Assembly: GCA_947095585.1 (NCBI GenBank)
Contig: OX352763.1
Span: forward strand, 60,917,016-60,981,015
Direction: 5' to 3'
DNA length: 64,000 bases
From: Nephrocerus scutellatus
Lineage: Eukaryota; Arthropoda; Insecta; Diptera; Pipunculidae
Program-made: the position numbers and the translations under genes
The notes under the pieces: generated by a model
What the model saw: the letters and a program-made list of their open reading frames with translations, nothing else
What the model was told of the DNA's origin: nothing
Database searches by the model: none
Shown: positions 54,548-64,000 of the stretch, piece by piece
Numbering within the stretch: position 1 is the stretch's first letter
Layout of the letters: each line of letters begins with the position of its first letter

Positions 54548-55159
54548 CGGGGCAAATTTAAAAACATAAGCCTCATAAACGTTCACGCACCTACAGAGGA
54601 TTCCCCAGAAGATGTAAAAGAAGAATTCTTTGAATCAGTCGAACGGGAACTCCATGCCTGCCCTCAGTATGATATAAAAATCATTCTGGGGGATATAAAT
54701 GCTAAAATAGGTATGGAGCCAGTATTCAGGCAGTACATTGGCACCCATAGCTTACACGAGAACACTAATGACAATGGACAACGAGTCATAGAGATGGCAG
54801 CAAGCAATAATTTGGTCGTTGCGAGTACAAGGTTTGCGCGTAAAAATATCCACAAAGCCACCTGGGTATCTCCCGATGGAGCCACTCGCAACCAGATAGA
54901 CCACGTGTTGATAGACCGCCGCCACAACCCGAACCTGATGATGGTACGAACGTACCGAAGTGCCAACGTCGACTCGGACCACTATCTTGTTGGTATGGTG
55001 CTCCGAGCGCGGATTGCATCATCACGAAAGACTGTATCCGCGAATCAGATTCGAGTCAACAGGGCTGCCCTTCGCAATGAAGAGACCAGAAACAACTACG
55101 GTCAAGCGATAGGACTCGCCCTAAATGCAGGGAGAGTAAGTCCTGGGACTATGATGTGA
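54548..55159 (+). pseudogene. RTE endonuclease, C-terminal half (unit 1)
   Basis: An open frame from 54545 continues the endonuclease split by the errantivirus: FKNISLINVHAPTEDSPED, ILGDINAKIG (GDxNAK block), THSLHENTNDNGQR, KATWVSPDGATRNQIDHVLI and SANVDSDHYLVGM with the catalytic S-D-H. It runs into the linker (NYGQAIGLALNAG) and stops at 55159. No reverse transcriptase follows: the text changes to a minisatellite and then the duplication junction. Apart from the insertion this half is open. Confidence 0.88.
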
Positions 55160-55247
55160 ATAAGGCAGTTGCATCGAAAAGAATTAGTCTAATTATCGGC
55201 GGCCGATGTTTAGTGAATAAACGCCATAATATTTAACAAAAAATTTT

Positions 55248-55360
55248 GAGAATAATTGTGCGAGAATAATTGTTCGAGAACAATTGTGCGAGAACAATTG
55301 CCTGAGAACAATTGTGCGAGAATAATTGTGCGGGAACACTTGTGCGAGAACAATTAGCCT
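55248..55360. repeat. 14-bp minisatellite near the duplication junction
   Basis: Eight units of GAGAA(T/C)AATTGTGC or close variants run from 55248. The array lies about 110 bases left of the junction between duplication units, which itself reads ACAACAATTGTTGG. Confidence 0.92.
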
Positions 55361-58019
55361 AGAGTCATTTTTTCTTATATATTAAGCATTGGCTAGAGGG
55401 AGTACTTATGTATTCCTCCATCTGCTGTCAACATAAACACCAAAAGGGTTATATGCAGGTGGTACAACAATTGTTGGCCCCTTTGTGAGGAAGGACGATT
55501 CCGGAGACTATAATGATGAGATCTATGAGCGTTACCGCGATGTCGACATAGTGAAGAGAATTAAGCTATCTAGGTCGTGCGAAAGGTGGTTAAAAAGGAC
55601 CTCAAAAAACGAGAAAATTGCGACATTTCCAACTATTTCACGTGTCACATACGAAACGTGACATGCATAACACGCGGAATATAAAAAAATGCTTTTTGGG
55701 ATTTAGACACACAAAAATTTCGGCTCTCTAGGTAGTGTGTAAGGTGGTTAAAAAGAACCTTAAAATAGTCGAAAATACGGACAAAAATGGTGTTAAGACC
55801 GAATATATTAGAAATAAAATGTTCAGCCCTTTAACAATAAAATATGTTCAGCTTGTCAACATCGTCAAAAATAGTGCTGAATTGCTTTGGCAAAGCCAGC
55901 TTGGCTTACAACAACAATCGCATAAGCATAAAGACGAAAGTAAATCCAAAAAATTTTTAGAATTAAGAAAATTAAGTCATTTTATAGTTATGGTGCTCAC
56001 TATAAGGCGCTAAAACCAAAAGCTGTTGCTTTGAGATATAAAGTAAAACCAGGTTAGCTTTACCAAAGCAATACATGCTGCGTTGCTTTGGCTAATCCAG
56101 CTTGGCTTACAACAAAATCGCATAAGCATAAAGCCGAAATAAATCCAAAAAGTTTTTAGGATTTATAACTAAAGCCATTTTTTAGTTATAGCGCTCACCG
56201 TAAGGCGGTGTTTTGTTTAACACACATAACAATTAAAATGCGTCAAAAGCCAAGCTGGATTAGCCAAAGCAACGCAACAAAAGCTAATTAAAATTATAAT
56301 GAAGCATGGAAGAAGATATAATAAAGCAACCCATACAAATTATAAATTTTCGTATAAACTCTCGAATCGGAGATACGCAATGTGCAGTTTGAATAAAATC
56401 GTGTTAGAGAGCCCCCGACCCCGGCGCCCAATCACTACCAAATTTTTACAAAAATTTTTGTCCATCAGATATACACATGCGTATAAAATTTGAAGAAAAT
56501 TTGGTAATTTTTTTCACTTCCAAATTTTTACAGAAAGTGTTGTCTATCGGAGATACACATGCGTATAAAATTTGAAGAAAATCGGGTAAATTTTGTAAAC
56601 AATTTGTATGGGTGCCTTCCAAACCCGCGTACCGATTACTTCAAATTTTTTACAAAAAGCGTTGTCCGTCACCCCGACCCCGAGGCCCGAGGGGCCATAA
56701 GTTTTAATAGAAAGTGTTGTCATGGAAAATACAAACGTGTGCAAAGTTTGAATAAAATCGGGCTTTACGAAGTGGGTTAAAAATTTATAACAAGATTCTA
56801 CCACCCAGCAAGCAACGGTCACACGAAGTTAATATAGAGAATTTTAATAAAATGTTTGTCCATCGGGAATACACATATGTTTAAAATTTAAAGAAAGTCG
56901 GGCTAATTTTAAAAAAAAATTTATGGGCACCTCGGGTCTCACATCCCTGTAAAAAATTTCCAAAAAGTTTTGTCGCATCAGTGAAATACACCTGTATAAA
57001 ATTTAAAAAAAATCGGGCTAATTTTTGAAAAATTTATATGGGCACCACTCGGGCCTCAGGTCCCGATCAACTCCAAAAATTTTACAAAAAGTTTTCCCCA
57101 TCATAGATACACATGTGCTTAAAATTTGAAGAAAATCGGGATAATTTTTAAAAAATGTATATGGGCTACCCGGGCTTAACTTCCAAATTTTTACAAAAAG
57201 TGTTGTCCATCGGAGATACACATGGGTATAAAATTTTAAGAAAATCGTGTACTGTTTTTTATAAATTTTGTATGGGTGAACAAAACTATTCGAGCACTAC
57301 GCAGTATATGACCAGAGGTAGAAATAAAGAGATCCTTGGCTTTTTCACTTGTTACTTTGAAAGGTTGATGATGAAACCAAAGAATTATAGGCTCGATCAT
57401 CTTTCGACAATCAACATTCGAAAAGTTTAGGAATTTCTAAACACTCGATGTGACTCGATTTACTGCAGTCAGCAAACACACATTATCAGAGTAATTTTGC
57501 ATTGCGCATAACCGGTTTAGCAGAAAAACCGGTTTGGTCATGTGAAAAATAGCGTACATTACTCGCAGAAAAATGCTCATCGTGCTCGTTAAATTGCTTC
57601 TAACTCGCACGATAAACTCCACTTTCTTCGCTCGTAATGTAATATACTATAATGCACGCTATACAAGTGTAAAAGCAAAGTTACTATGTCACGATTGCCA
57701 CCGAAAGGGTTATGGAAGACATCATACTTAACTAGACTCATATCAGCAAAGTAGCACACACTCTGCGACTATCGAACTACAATCACATCCTACAACCAAT
57801 ATAGGAAAACCATTGTCGTCACCAACACATCATGGTCGTTTTTCTTTTTTAGCTCAGAATAGAGTGCTGAGCAGAGTCCGAGCATATCGAGCATGCTCTA
57901 AACATCCTCTGAGCGCTCAGAATTATTTTTTAAACACACCTGAACACTTAGCTGTCACTATTTGAGATTTCTCAATTAACTTGTCATTTTCTTCTACAGA
58001 AACAAGAAATAAGATTTAA

Positions 58020-58748
58020 ATGAAAATGGAAAAACTAATTATAATCAAACAAGCATTCAATTTATTTTTTGAAGAAAGTGAGGATGAAGATTCTGAAACT
58101 TTACATATTGGTAAAAATGAAAACTATGCGGAAGATGTTGTTCCAAGGTTTTCGGACAGAATTTTTAAACAACATTTTCGCATTAATCCAGATGTTTTTG
58201 AGACCTTATGCAGAGAAATACACGCTATGGATGTACATAATTATTGCCTTGGAAGAGAGTCTATTTTAATAGAAAGCAGCTCATGATAATCTTATGGTAC
58301 TTAGGTAACCCAGAATGTATGAGGTATGTGATTTATTTTAATTTGTATGTCTCCTCTTAACTACTACCTACTTGCTTATTCTACATCAATTGCTGACAGA
58401 TTTGGTGTGTGCATTGCCAGCGTTTGGAGAATTGTATCTAATAACTGTGATACCCTTATTAAATTAAACAGATCCAAGAGATACATCAAATGGCCAACAG
58501 CAAACGAAGCTGCCAAAATATCCTCATATTATTTAAGAAAAATCGTTAAAGAGGTAGAAATAGGTTTGGTTATTTTCAAACCAGATATGCATACTTATGT
58601 ATGAACTATGTATGCATGTATATTTTCAATTCCAGGTATTATTGGATCAATTGATGGGTCACATATACCTATAAGAGCCCCTATAGTTTCCCATAATTCA
58701 TATATAAATCGAAAAAGGGTTTCATTCCGTCCTGCTTCAAGGCATCTG
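58020..58748 (+). pseudogene. PIF/Harbinger-type transposase, broken (unit 2)
   Basis: Less damaged at the N-terminus than its unit 1 partner: the frame 58020-58286 continues RFSDRIFKQHFRINPDVFETL into CREIHAMDVHNYCLGRESIL before a stop. The later blocks (SIADRFGVCIASVWRIVSN, KWPTANEA, PGIIGSIDGSHIPIRAP) match unit 1. The end is cut by the 125-bp tandem repeat at 58710-58959. Unit 2 therefore keeps the older form of this site, and the four-base loss in unit 1 came after the duplication. Confidence 0.83.
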
Positions 58749-58959
58749 TAACCACAAGATGGAATTTTTATACTGCTATGGCGGTGTAAAAAAATATTAT
58801 TACGGAACCCAAAATCAGCCTCGGATACACTGATCGAAAAAGGGTTTCATTCCGTCCTGCTTCAAGGCATCTGTAACCACAAGATAGAATTTTTATACTG
58901 CTATGGCGGTGTAAAAAATTATTATTACGGAACCCAAAATCAGCCTCGGATACACTGAT

Positions 58960-59269
58960 GAACGACGACGACCACGGCAACGAAAACGGCTATACGATTT
59001 AAGAATTTTCTCATGGAACGTACGCTCACTGTATAGAACTCGAGCTGCACAGCAGCTAGCCGATGTCCAAATATAGTGCTGACTTAACAGCAATTCAGGA
59101 GATGCGGTGGACAGGGAATGGTGTCTTACAAAAATAAGAATATGACATTTATTACAGCTGTCATGCAAGACATCATGTGCTCGGGATGGGGTTTCTAGTC
59201 AGCAAAAGAATGAAACCCACCATTATCGGCTTTACTGCAGTAAATGAACGGCTATGCACCCTTCGCGTG
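58960..59269 (+). pseudogene. RTE endonuclease, N-terminal half (unit 2)
   Basis: Same text and same frame damage as 46142-46451, ending at the same base before an errantivirus 3' LTR (CGTG at 59266-59269). The second half would be beyond the window. Confidence 0.87.
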
Positions 59270-59660
59270 AATTATGAGTGTGAACCGTGCGGAGAATAAA
59301 AAAAAGACAACTTTCCACTTTGACTGACAACTTTATTCTGAATCTAAAAATTTTACAAATATTATTAGTTGAACAATTGAACAATCATCAATGCAAGAAT
59401 GCATTTCTATTTATGCATAATTGACAGTTTAATAAATTCAAAGGAAAATGCAAAATTAACAATTACTTGGAAAATAAATAATTATGCCTAATTGACAATA
59501 AAATACAATTTAAATGAAAATGCAAAATTAACAATTTCTTGGAAATAATACATGTCTGGAGCGATGACCGCTGTGGGTCAACTACTTATGATATCCGGTC
59601 AATCGCGAAGGCTTTGCAGGTGCTGCGTCAGTTTGATGAGCTTGCGTAACTCCTCCCCCC

Positions 59661-61175
59661 TTAAGATAGAGCGACGGCCACAGAGATTTCGATGGGGCTG
59701 GAGCGATATCCTCTCTCACTTCGATGATGTACGATGTCTTCCGCTTCCTCCATAGAAATACTAGGGCAGCTGCTACAAGTATCCCGAAGATGATTATTGT
59801 TGTGTAGGTTATGTAGCTTGTTTGGTTTGTGTCGCTGCGTAATGTCCAAACTGCTTCATGGTTCTGCAGCTGATTAAGATGGAGTTTTTGCAGATAAAGG
59901 GTGTTGGTGATAGATTTCGCCTGGATGCTTGCATTTGTTCAGGTTATCTTTGTAGGTAATGCCGTTGACTTCTACGGAACAATTCTTGTAGTGGAGTATT
60001 CCTGTGCCTGACACTTCATGGGATGTTTTAATGCAAGTGGAGTTTATTAGTGTATTTGGAACATTGATAAATATAATATAGTTTTCTTCTGGTTTGAAAA
60101 TTGTTTCAATTTTGCCTGTGTCGTTTAGGTTGCATTGGGCCTCCTTGTTGTTCAATAGGCGTCCCAAACAGGTGAAGTTCCTTGTCGCTTCTTGGTAAAC
60201 AGGATTCTTGCAGAAGAAGATGCTTTCTATTTTTGGACATGCCTTATCGTAGTACTGAATGCTTTTATCGTTATATATTATGTAGGGTTGTGTTATAATT
60301 TGCTTCGTACCATTTATTGGAAGTGGTATAATATGAAATAGGTAAAATTTCTCTTTTGATAGATTTTTACATTAAATATTATATTAGTGTTATTATAATA
60401 GGCTTGTAGCTCCAGTAGTTCATACAAGTGTTCATTCGAAATTATCTCAATACTTTGGTTACTCATATAATTGTAAATTTCATTTAGTTCATCTTGATTT
60501 AATATTAATTTTGATATTACATTCAGTTTTGCCAGTACAATCGTTTCAGCTATATTTGTTATATGATTAGTTAAAAGGTCTATATTATAATTAATCTGAC
60601 TAAGGTACTGCATCTCTATTAAATTATTTTCTTCGCGCTGTATTCTATTTGTAATTTCATGTGTTTTTAGTTATAAATGTTTCAATAGTGCGTTGTTCAT
60701 TATTAATGTGTGTTGTTAGGTTATTGAGTCTTTCGAGCATCTGGTTATTGAGTGTGTGTTGTTTTGACAGTGTGTTAGTAATAGTATGTTCATTGGTGTA
60801 TAGATTTTTTATTTGCCTATTTAAGTTGTCCGCATCATTTGCGTCCATATTGCCTGTTATAAAGTTAATAGCTGTACATAGTCCGTTAATTAAACCTCTT
60901 CTATTTCTTTTGATGGGTGTTAGTGATTGGAGTTTGTTTTCGAGTTCTGTTAATTTAAGGTTAGTTGTTTTTTTTAGATTTATTAATGTACTACGTTTTT
61001 CAAGCATTCTTAGGGCATTTCCAATATTTTTAACATTTTTATGGTATTCTTCAAGATTTACTATGTGGATGAAATTGTCAAAGTGTTCAATCTCTCTTGC
61101 TTGGCCAAGTTGCAACTGAGCGATGCCTTGATTCCTAGTCAGGTCGTGTATTTGAAGAGTTTGGGTAGTTGTCAT
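59661..61175 (-). pseudogene. Errantivirus env-like gene (unit 2), broken
   Basis: Frames 61175-60657, 60613-60314 and 60167-59874 have the same lengths and breaks as the unit 1 env, including the RNRR cleavage site and the Cys after the fusion-peptide-like segment. The breaks were therefore present before the duplication. Confidence 0.82.
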
Positions 61176-61192
61176 TGGGATTCTAAAATATA

Positions 61193-63990
61193 TTAATTAT
61201 TAGTATTATTAGTATTATTAGTTTGCATGCCTTTCTTTTTGTGTTTTATCCTAGCTTTATGTATCTTTTGTTTCTTTGTGGTTATTAGAGTTACTTTATT
61301 GTTTTTCCTGACCTTATGTCGGGAAAATTTAGGAGTTATTTTATTTCTTCTACATTCTTTCCTATATACTATTTCATCATTTTCCCAGTTTTCAGGGTCA
61401 TTTCTTGATTCATTTATTTTATCTATTCTTGATTTTGTTAATTCTTCGACTTTTTCCTTTATCATGGGATAGAGTTTTTCTTGAAATTCGTTAAGTTTCT
61501 TTAAATATTCGTGCTCGTTAGAGAAGGTAACAGTTTTGTTAAATTTATAAGTTTTTCCGAAGAAAAGCTCGAAGGGGGTAAGTTTAGTGGTAGAATGGAT
61601 AAAATTGTTATAAGTTATAATTGTTTCAGATAGGATTTCGTCATGTTCTAGATCTAGATTAGCTTCTTTTCGCGTAAAAAGTATAATTCTATATATTTTC
61701 GTCAATGTAGAATTTAGTCTCTCTACAGGTGAGTTACTAGAACTTTGTTGAAAAGAGGTAAAATGTACTTCAATCTGATATTGCTTGCAAAAGTCCTTGA
61801 AGATATTGGCTGTGAATTCTGAACCCTGGTCACAAATATTCTTTTTGGGTATGCCGTAAAGGCTTATAAATTTTATTAGAGATTTAAGGATGGAAATGCT
61901 GTTTCTAGCTGGAAGTGTATATGCTGAAGCAAATTTTGATGATTTATCAATTATAGTTAAGATTTGTTGGTGATTAATACAGTAAATGTCGATATGAATT
62001 AGGTCCAATGGTTTAAGTGGAGTTTCTGGTAATTGAAATTTAATTTTCGGAGGATTTCTATCGTATTTAGATATTTTACATAATTCACAGTTATTGATAG
62101 TTTGTTGAATTTTATTGTGCATTAATGGAAAATAGTAGTCTCTTTTGAGGTGAAGATATGTTTCATTTATACCTCTATGATTGTTATTCATGTGGTAATC
62201 CCTAATTATTCTGTCCTGATCATCGCTTTGTGTTATATCTAAGAGCATCTCCTTGCAACGTACCACTCTAAATGTTTTGCTATTAGCAAAATATTTCGAA
62301 TAGATTAGCTGCACAGTTTTAAATGTTTCATCGTCTGAAAATATAGCAGAGAGTTTGTTTGCGGGTAAATATTTTTTAAATATTTCGACTAGTTTTTCTT
62401 CGGTAAATTCTGGATGGCGTATGGTTCGGCGTTGTTTGTTTCGGAATGGTGTTTCTAAGGACATTTCTAGTGATTCTGGTGATTTGAGCAAAACTGTTTG
62501 GAGGTTGTATTCGTTGAGGGGTTTTTCTGAAATGGCAATTCTATCATCTAATTTTTCGTCTGCAGAGTGTATGGTGCTACCGGATGTTCCTTGAATAGAG
62601 GCTGCGTCATTCAAGTTTAGTTCTAGGGTTGGGTTATCGATTTGAGCACGGCTTAATGCGTCGGCGTTGGTGTTCATCTTTCCTTTTTTGTATATTATCT
62701 GGTAATCGAATTCCTCTAACTTTAGACGCCATCTTATTAGCTTAGAATTCGGTTCTTTAAGACTCATTAACCAGGTGAGTGGTTTGTGGTCTGTTACGAT
62801 TTGAAATTTGCGGCCAAATAGGTATGGCCTAAAATACTTTGTAGCCCATACTATGGCTAAGAGTTCTTTTTCTATAGTCGAGTAATTTATTTCAGAGTCT
62901 GAAAGAGTCCTACTTGCATAACATATCGGTTTATAGCTACCGATCCGACCTTGCGATAAAATTGCGCCAAGTGCATAGTTGCTGGCGTCTGTGGTTAAAA
63001 TGAAAGGTTTGGAAAAATCGGGGTACTGTAAAATTGGATCATTAGTGAGGAGGTTTTTGCACATTTCGAATGTTTTTACGTATCGATCAGTCAACTGAAC
63101 TGTTCTACCTTTTTTCAGGCATTCTGTTAGTGGTTTAGTTAGTTTCGAGAAATCTTGGATAGATTTTCTATAGTATCCTAACAATCCTATAAATCCTTTT
63201 ATTTCTTTTTGGCTACGGGGTATGGGATAGTTTTGTATGGCATGAATTTTTGCCGGATTGGGTTTTATGCCTTCAGTGGAAACGATGTGTCCTAGGAAAG
63301 TAATTTCTTTTCGCAGGAATTCTGACTTATCTACTTGAATTTTGAAATTAGATGTTCGCAATTTTTCGAAAACTAGCGTGAGGCTTTCTATGTGCTCTTG
63401 GAGCGACGTAGAGAAGATGATTATATCGTCAAAATAGACCAAACAGATTTTCCCAATAAGTTCTTTCAGAACGTTATCCATAACCCGTTGAAAGGTTGAA
63501 GGAGCGTTCTTTAGACCAAATGGCATTCTACATATTCGTAGTGACCTCCTTCTACAGTGAAGGCGGTTTTTTGAATATCTTTTTCGTTCATTTCTATTTG
63601 GTGAAACCCACTAGCGAGATCTAAAGTAGTGAAATACATACATTTACCGAGTTTGTCTAGAATTTCAGCTATGTTTGGCAGAGGGTATCTGTCTGAGATA
63701 GTCTTTTCGTTTAATTTTCGAAAATCGATTACCATCCTCCATTTTTGTTTACCACTAGCATCCTGTTTTTTTGGTACGATCCAAACAGGGGAGCTCCAGC
63801 TTGGTGATTTGTGCCTGCACCTCATCTTTGTGGATGAATGGATATCTATAGGATCTCACATATGTCGGTATGTCGTTTGATGTGACAATTTTGTGTTTAA
63901 TGCTGTTAGAAAAGGTCAACGCTTGACCTTCTTATAGAAAATATCGTCATATTTCTTGCATATATTTAGAAGCGATTTTCTTTCTTCGGT
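61193..63990 (-). pseudogene. Errantivirus pol (unit 2), partial
   Basis: It contains the same RT (YFDD), RNase H and DD35E integrase frame at 63526-61193 and the RT N-terminal piece at 63825-63511. The protease would begin beyond the window. The shared break at 63523 dates from before the duplication; the break near 63930 came after it. Confidence 0.88.
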
Positions 63991-64000
63991 ATTTAGGTGG

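Larger units (their letters stand above)
42636..55468. repeat. Unit 1 of a 12.8-kb tandem segmental duplication
   Basis: From AATTGTTGGCCCCTTTG at 42636 the sequence recurs from 55469 onwards. The offset is 12,833 bases, settling to 12,814 and then 12,818 after small indels. All contained features repeat in order, including the errantivirus insertion. The right end of unit 1 and start of unit 2 meet at 55468/55469. The two units differ only by scattered substitutions and a few indels. Confidence 0.93.
55469..64000. repeat. Unit 2 of the segmental duplication, incomplete at window end
   Basis: Repeats 42636 to about 51182 with the order and orientation of every element kept. Examples of differences are T-A-C-C-G against T-A-C-A-G near 55535 and a missing C in a CC pair near 63930. 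Unit 2 holds its own MITE (56080-56275) and repeat array (56320-57290). The stretch 57290-58019 matches 44476-45205 and holds no gene. Confidence 0.93.
59270..64000 (-). mobile_element. Errantivirus, unit 2, truncated by window end
   Basis: 3' LTR 59270-59651, polypurine tract 59652-59664, env remnants 61175-59661 and pol from the window edge to 61193. The 777-codon RT-RNase H-integrase frame (63526-61193) is the same length as in unit 1, with the same break before it near 63523. An extra one-base loss near 63930 adds a frameshift in the protease-RT stretch that unit 1 lacks. Gag and 5' LTR are not in view. Confidence 0.92.

Overview
The window looks like AT-rich, transposon-dense nuclear DNA from an insect, most plausibly a fly. 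It holds one apparently intact host gene, a mitochondrial chaperonin Hsp60 (three coding exons joined from 36896 to 38755, 571 codons, with short insect-type introns). Almost everything else is transposable elements, their nested remnants and tandem repeats. The dipteran assignment is an inference from the Hsp60 sequence and from the mix of elements: R1-clade, Jockey, CR1-like and RTE non-LTR elements, BEL/Pao, an errantivirus, mariner, pogo and Harbinger.

Layout. 1-2900: dispersed repeat blocks in inverted orientation, a 118-bp satellite (974-2091), and a tRNA-headed SINE with target-site duplications. 3396-5917: a decayed Ty3/gypsy element whose protease is interrupted by a piece of the same SINE. 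6462-8820: another SINE, a 222-bp tandem duplication and a threefold direct repeat. 9830-13090: a foldback-like structure with arms of about 0.55-0.6 kb around a reverse transcriptase relic. 13480-17110: a pogo/Tigger-type transposase relic between inverted arms, itself carrying an internally deleted mariner and a microsatellite-bearing element. 17340-31111: Jockey and CR1-like relics; the CR1-like relic is split by the microsatellite-bearing element, and into that element's (TG)n tract are inserted two head-to-tail 5-kb R1-clade elements (19528-24697 and 24713-29702). 31112-33872: a decayed BEL/Pao element on the minus strand. 34661-36650: long arrays of a roughly 115-120 bp repeat.

36896-38755 is Hsp60. 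39200-42830 holds mariner-like transposase ends and an RTE reverse transcriptase relic. From 42636 to the end of the window the sequence is a tandem segmental duplication with a 12,833-bp unit (unit 1 42636-55468; unit 2 from 55469, running off the window). Each unit holds the RTE 3' end, a small MITE, the about 118-bp repeat array, a broken Harbinger transposase, and an RTE endonuclease gene split by an 8.1-kb errantivirus (LTRs, gag, pol, env, on the minus strand).

The mobile genes do not form a shared host pathway; what connects them is insertion order. CR1-like was entered by the microsatellite element, then by two R1-clade insertions. RTE was entered by the errantivirus, and the whole locus was then duplicated. 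The strongest candidates for something undescribed are the microsatellite-bearing, repeat-cored element family and its use as a landing pad for AC-repeat-specific R1-clade elements. Boundaries given for degenerate elements are estimates read by eye.
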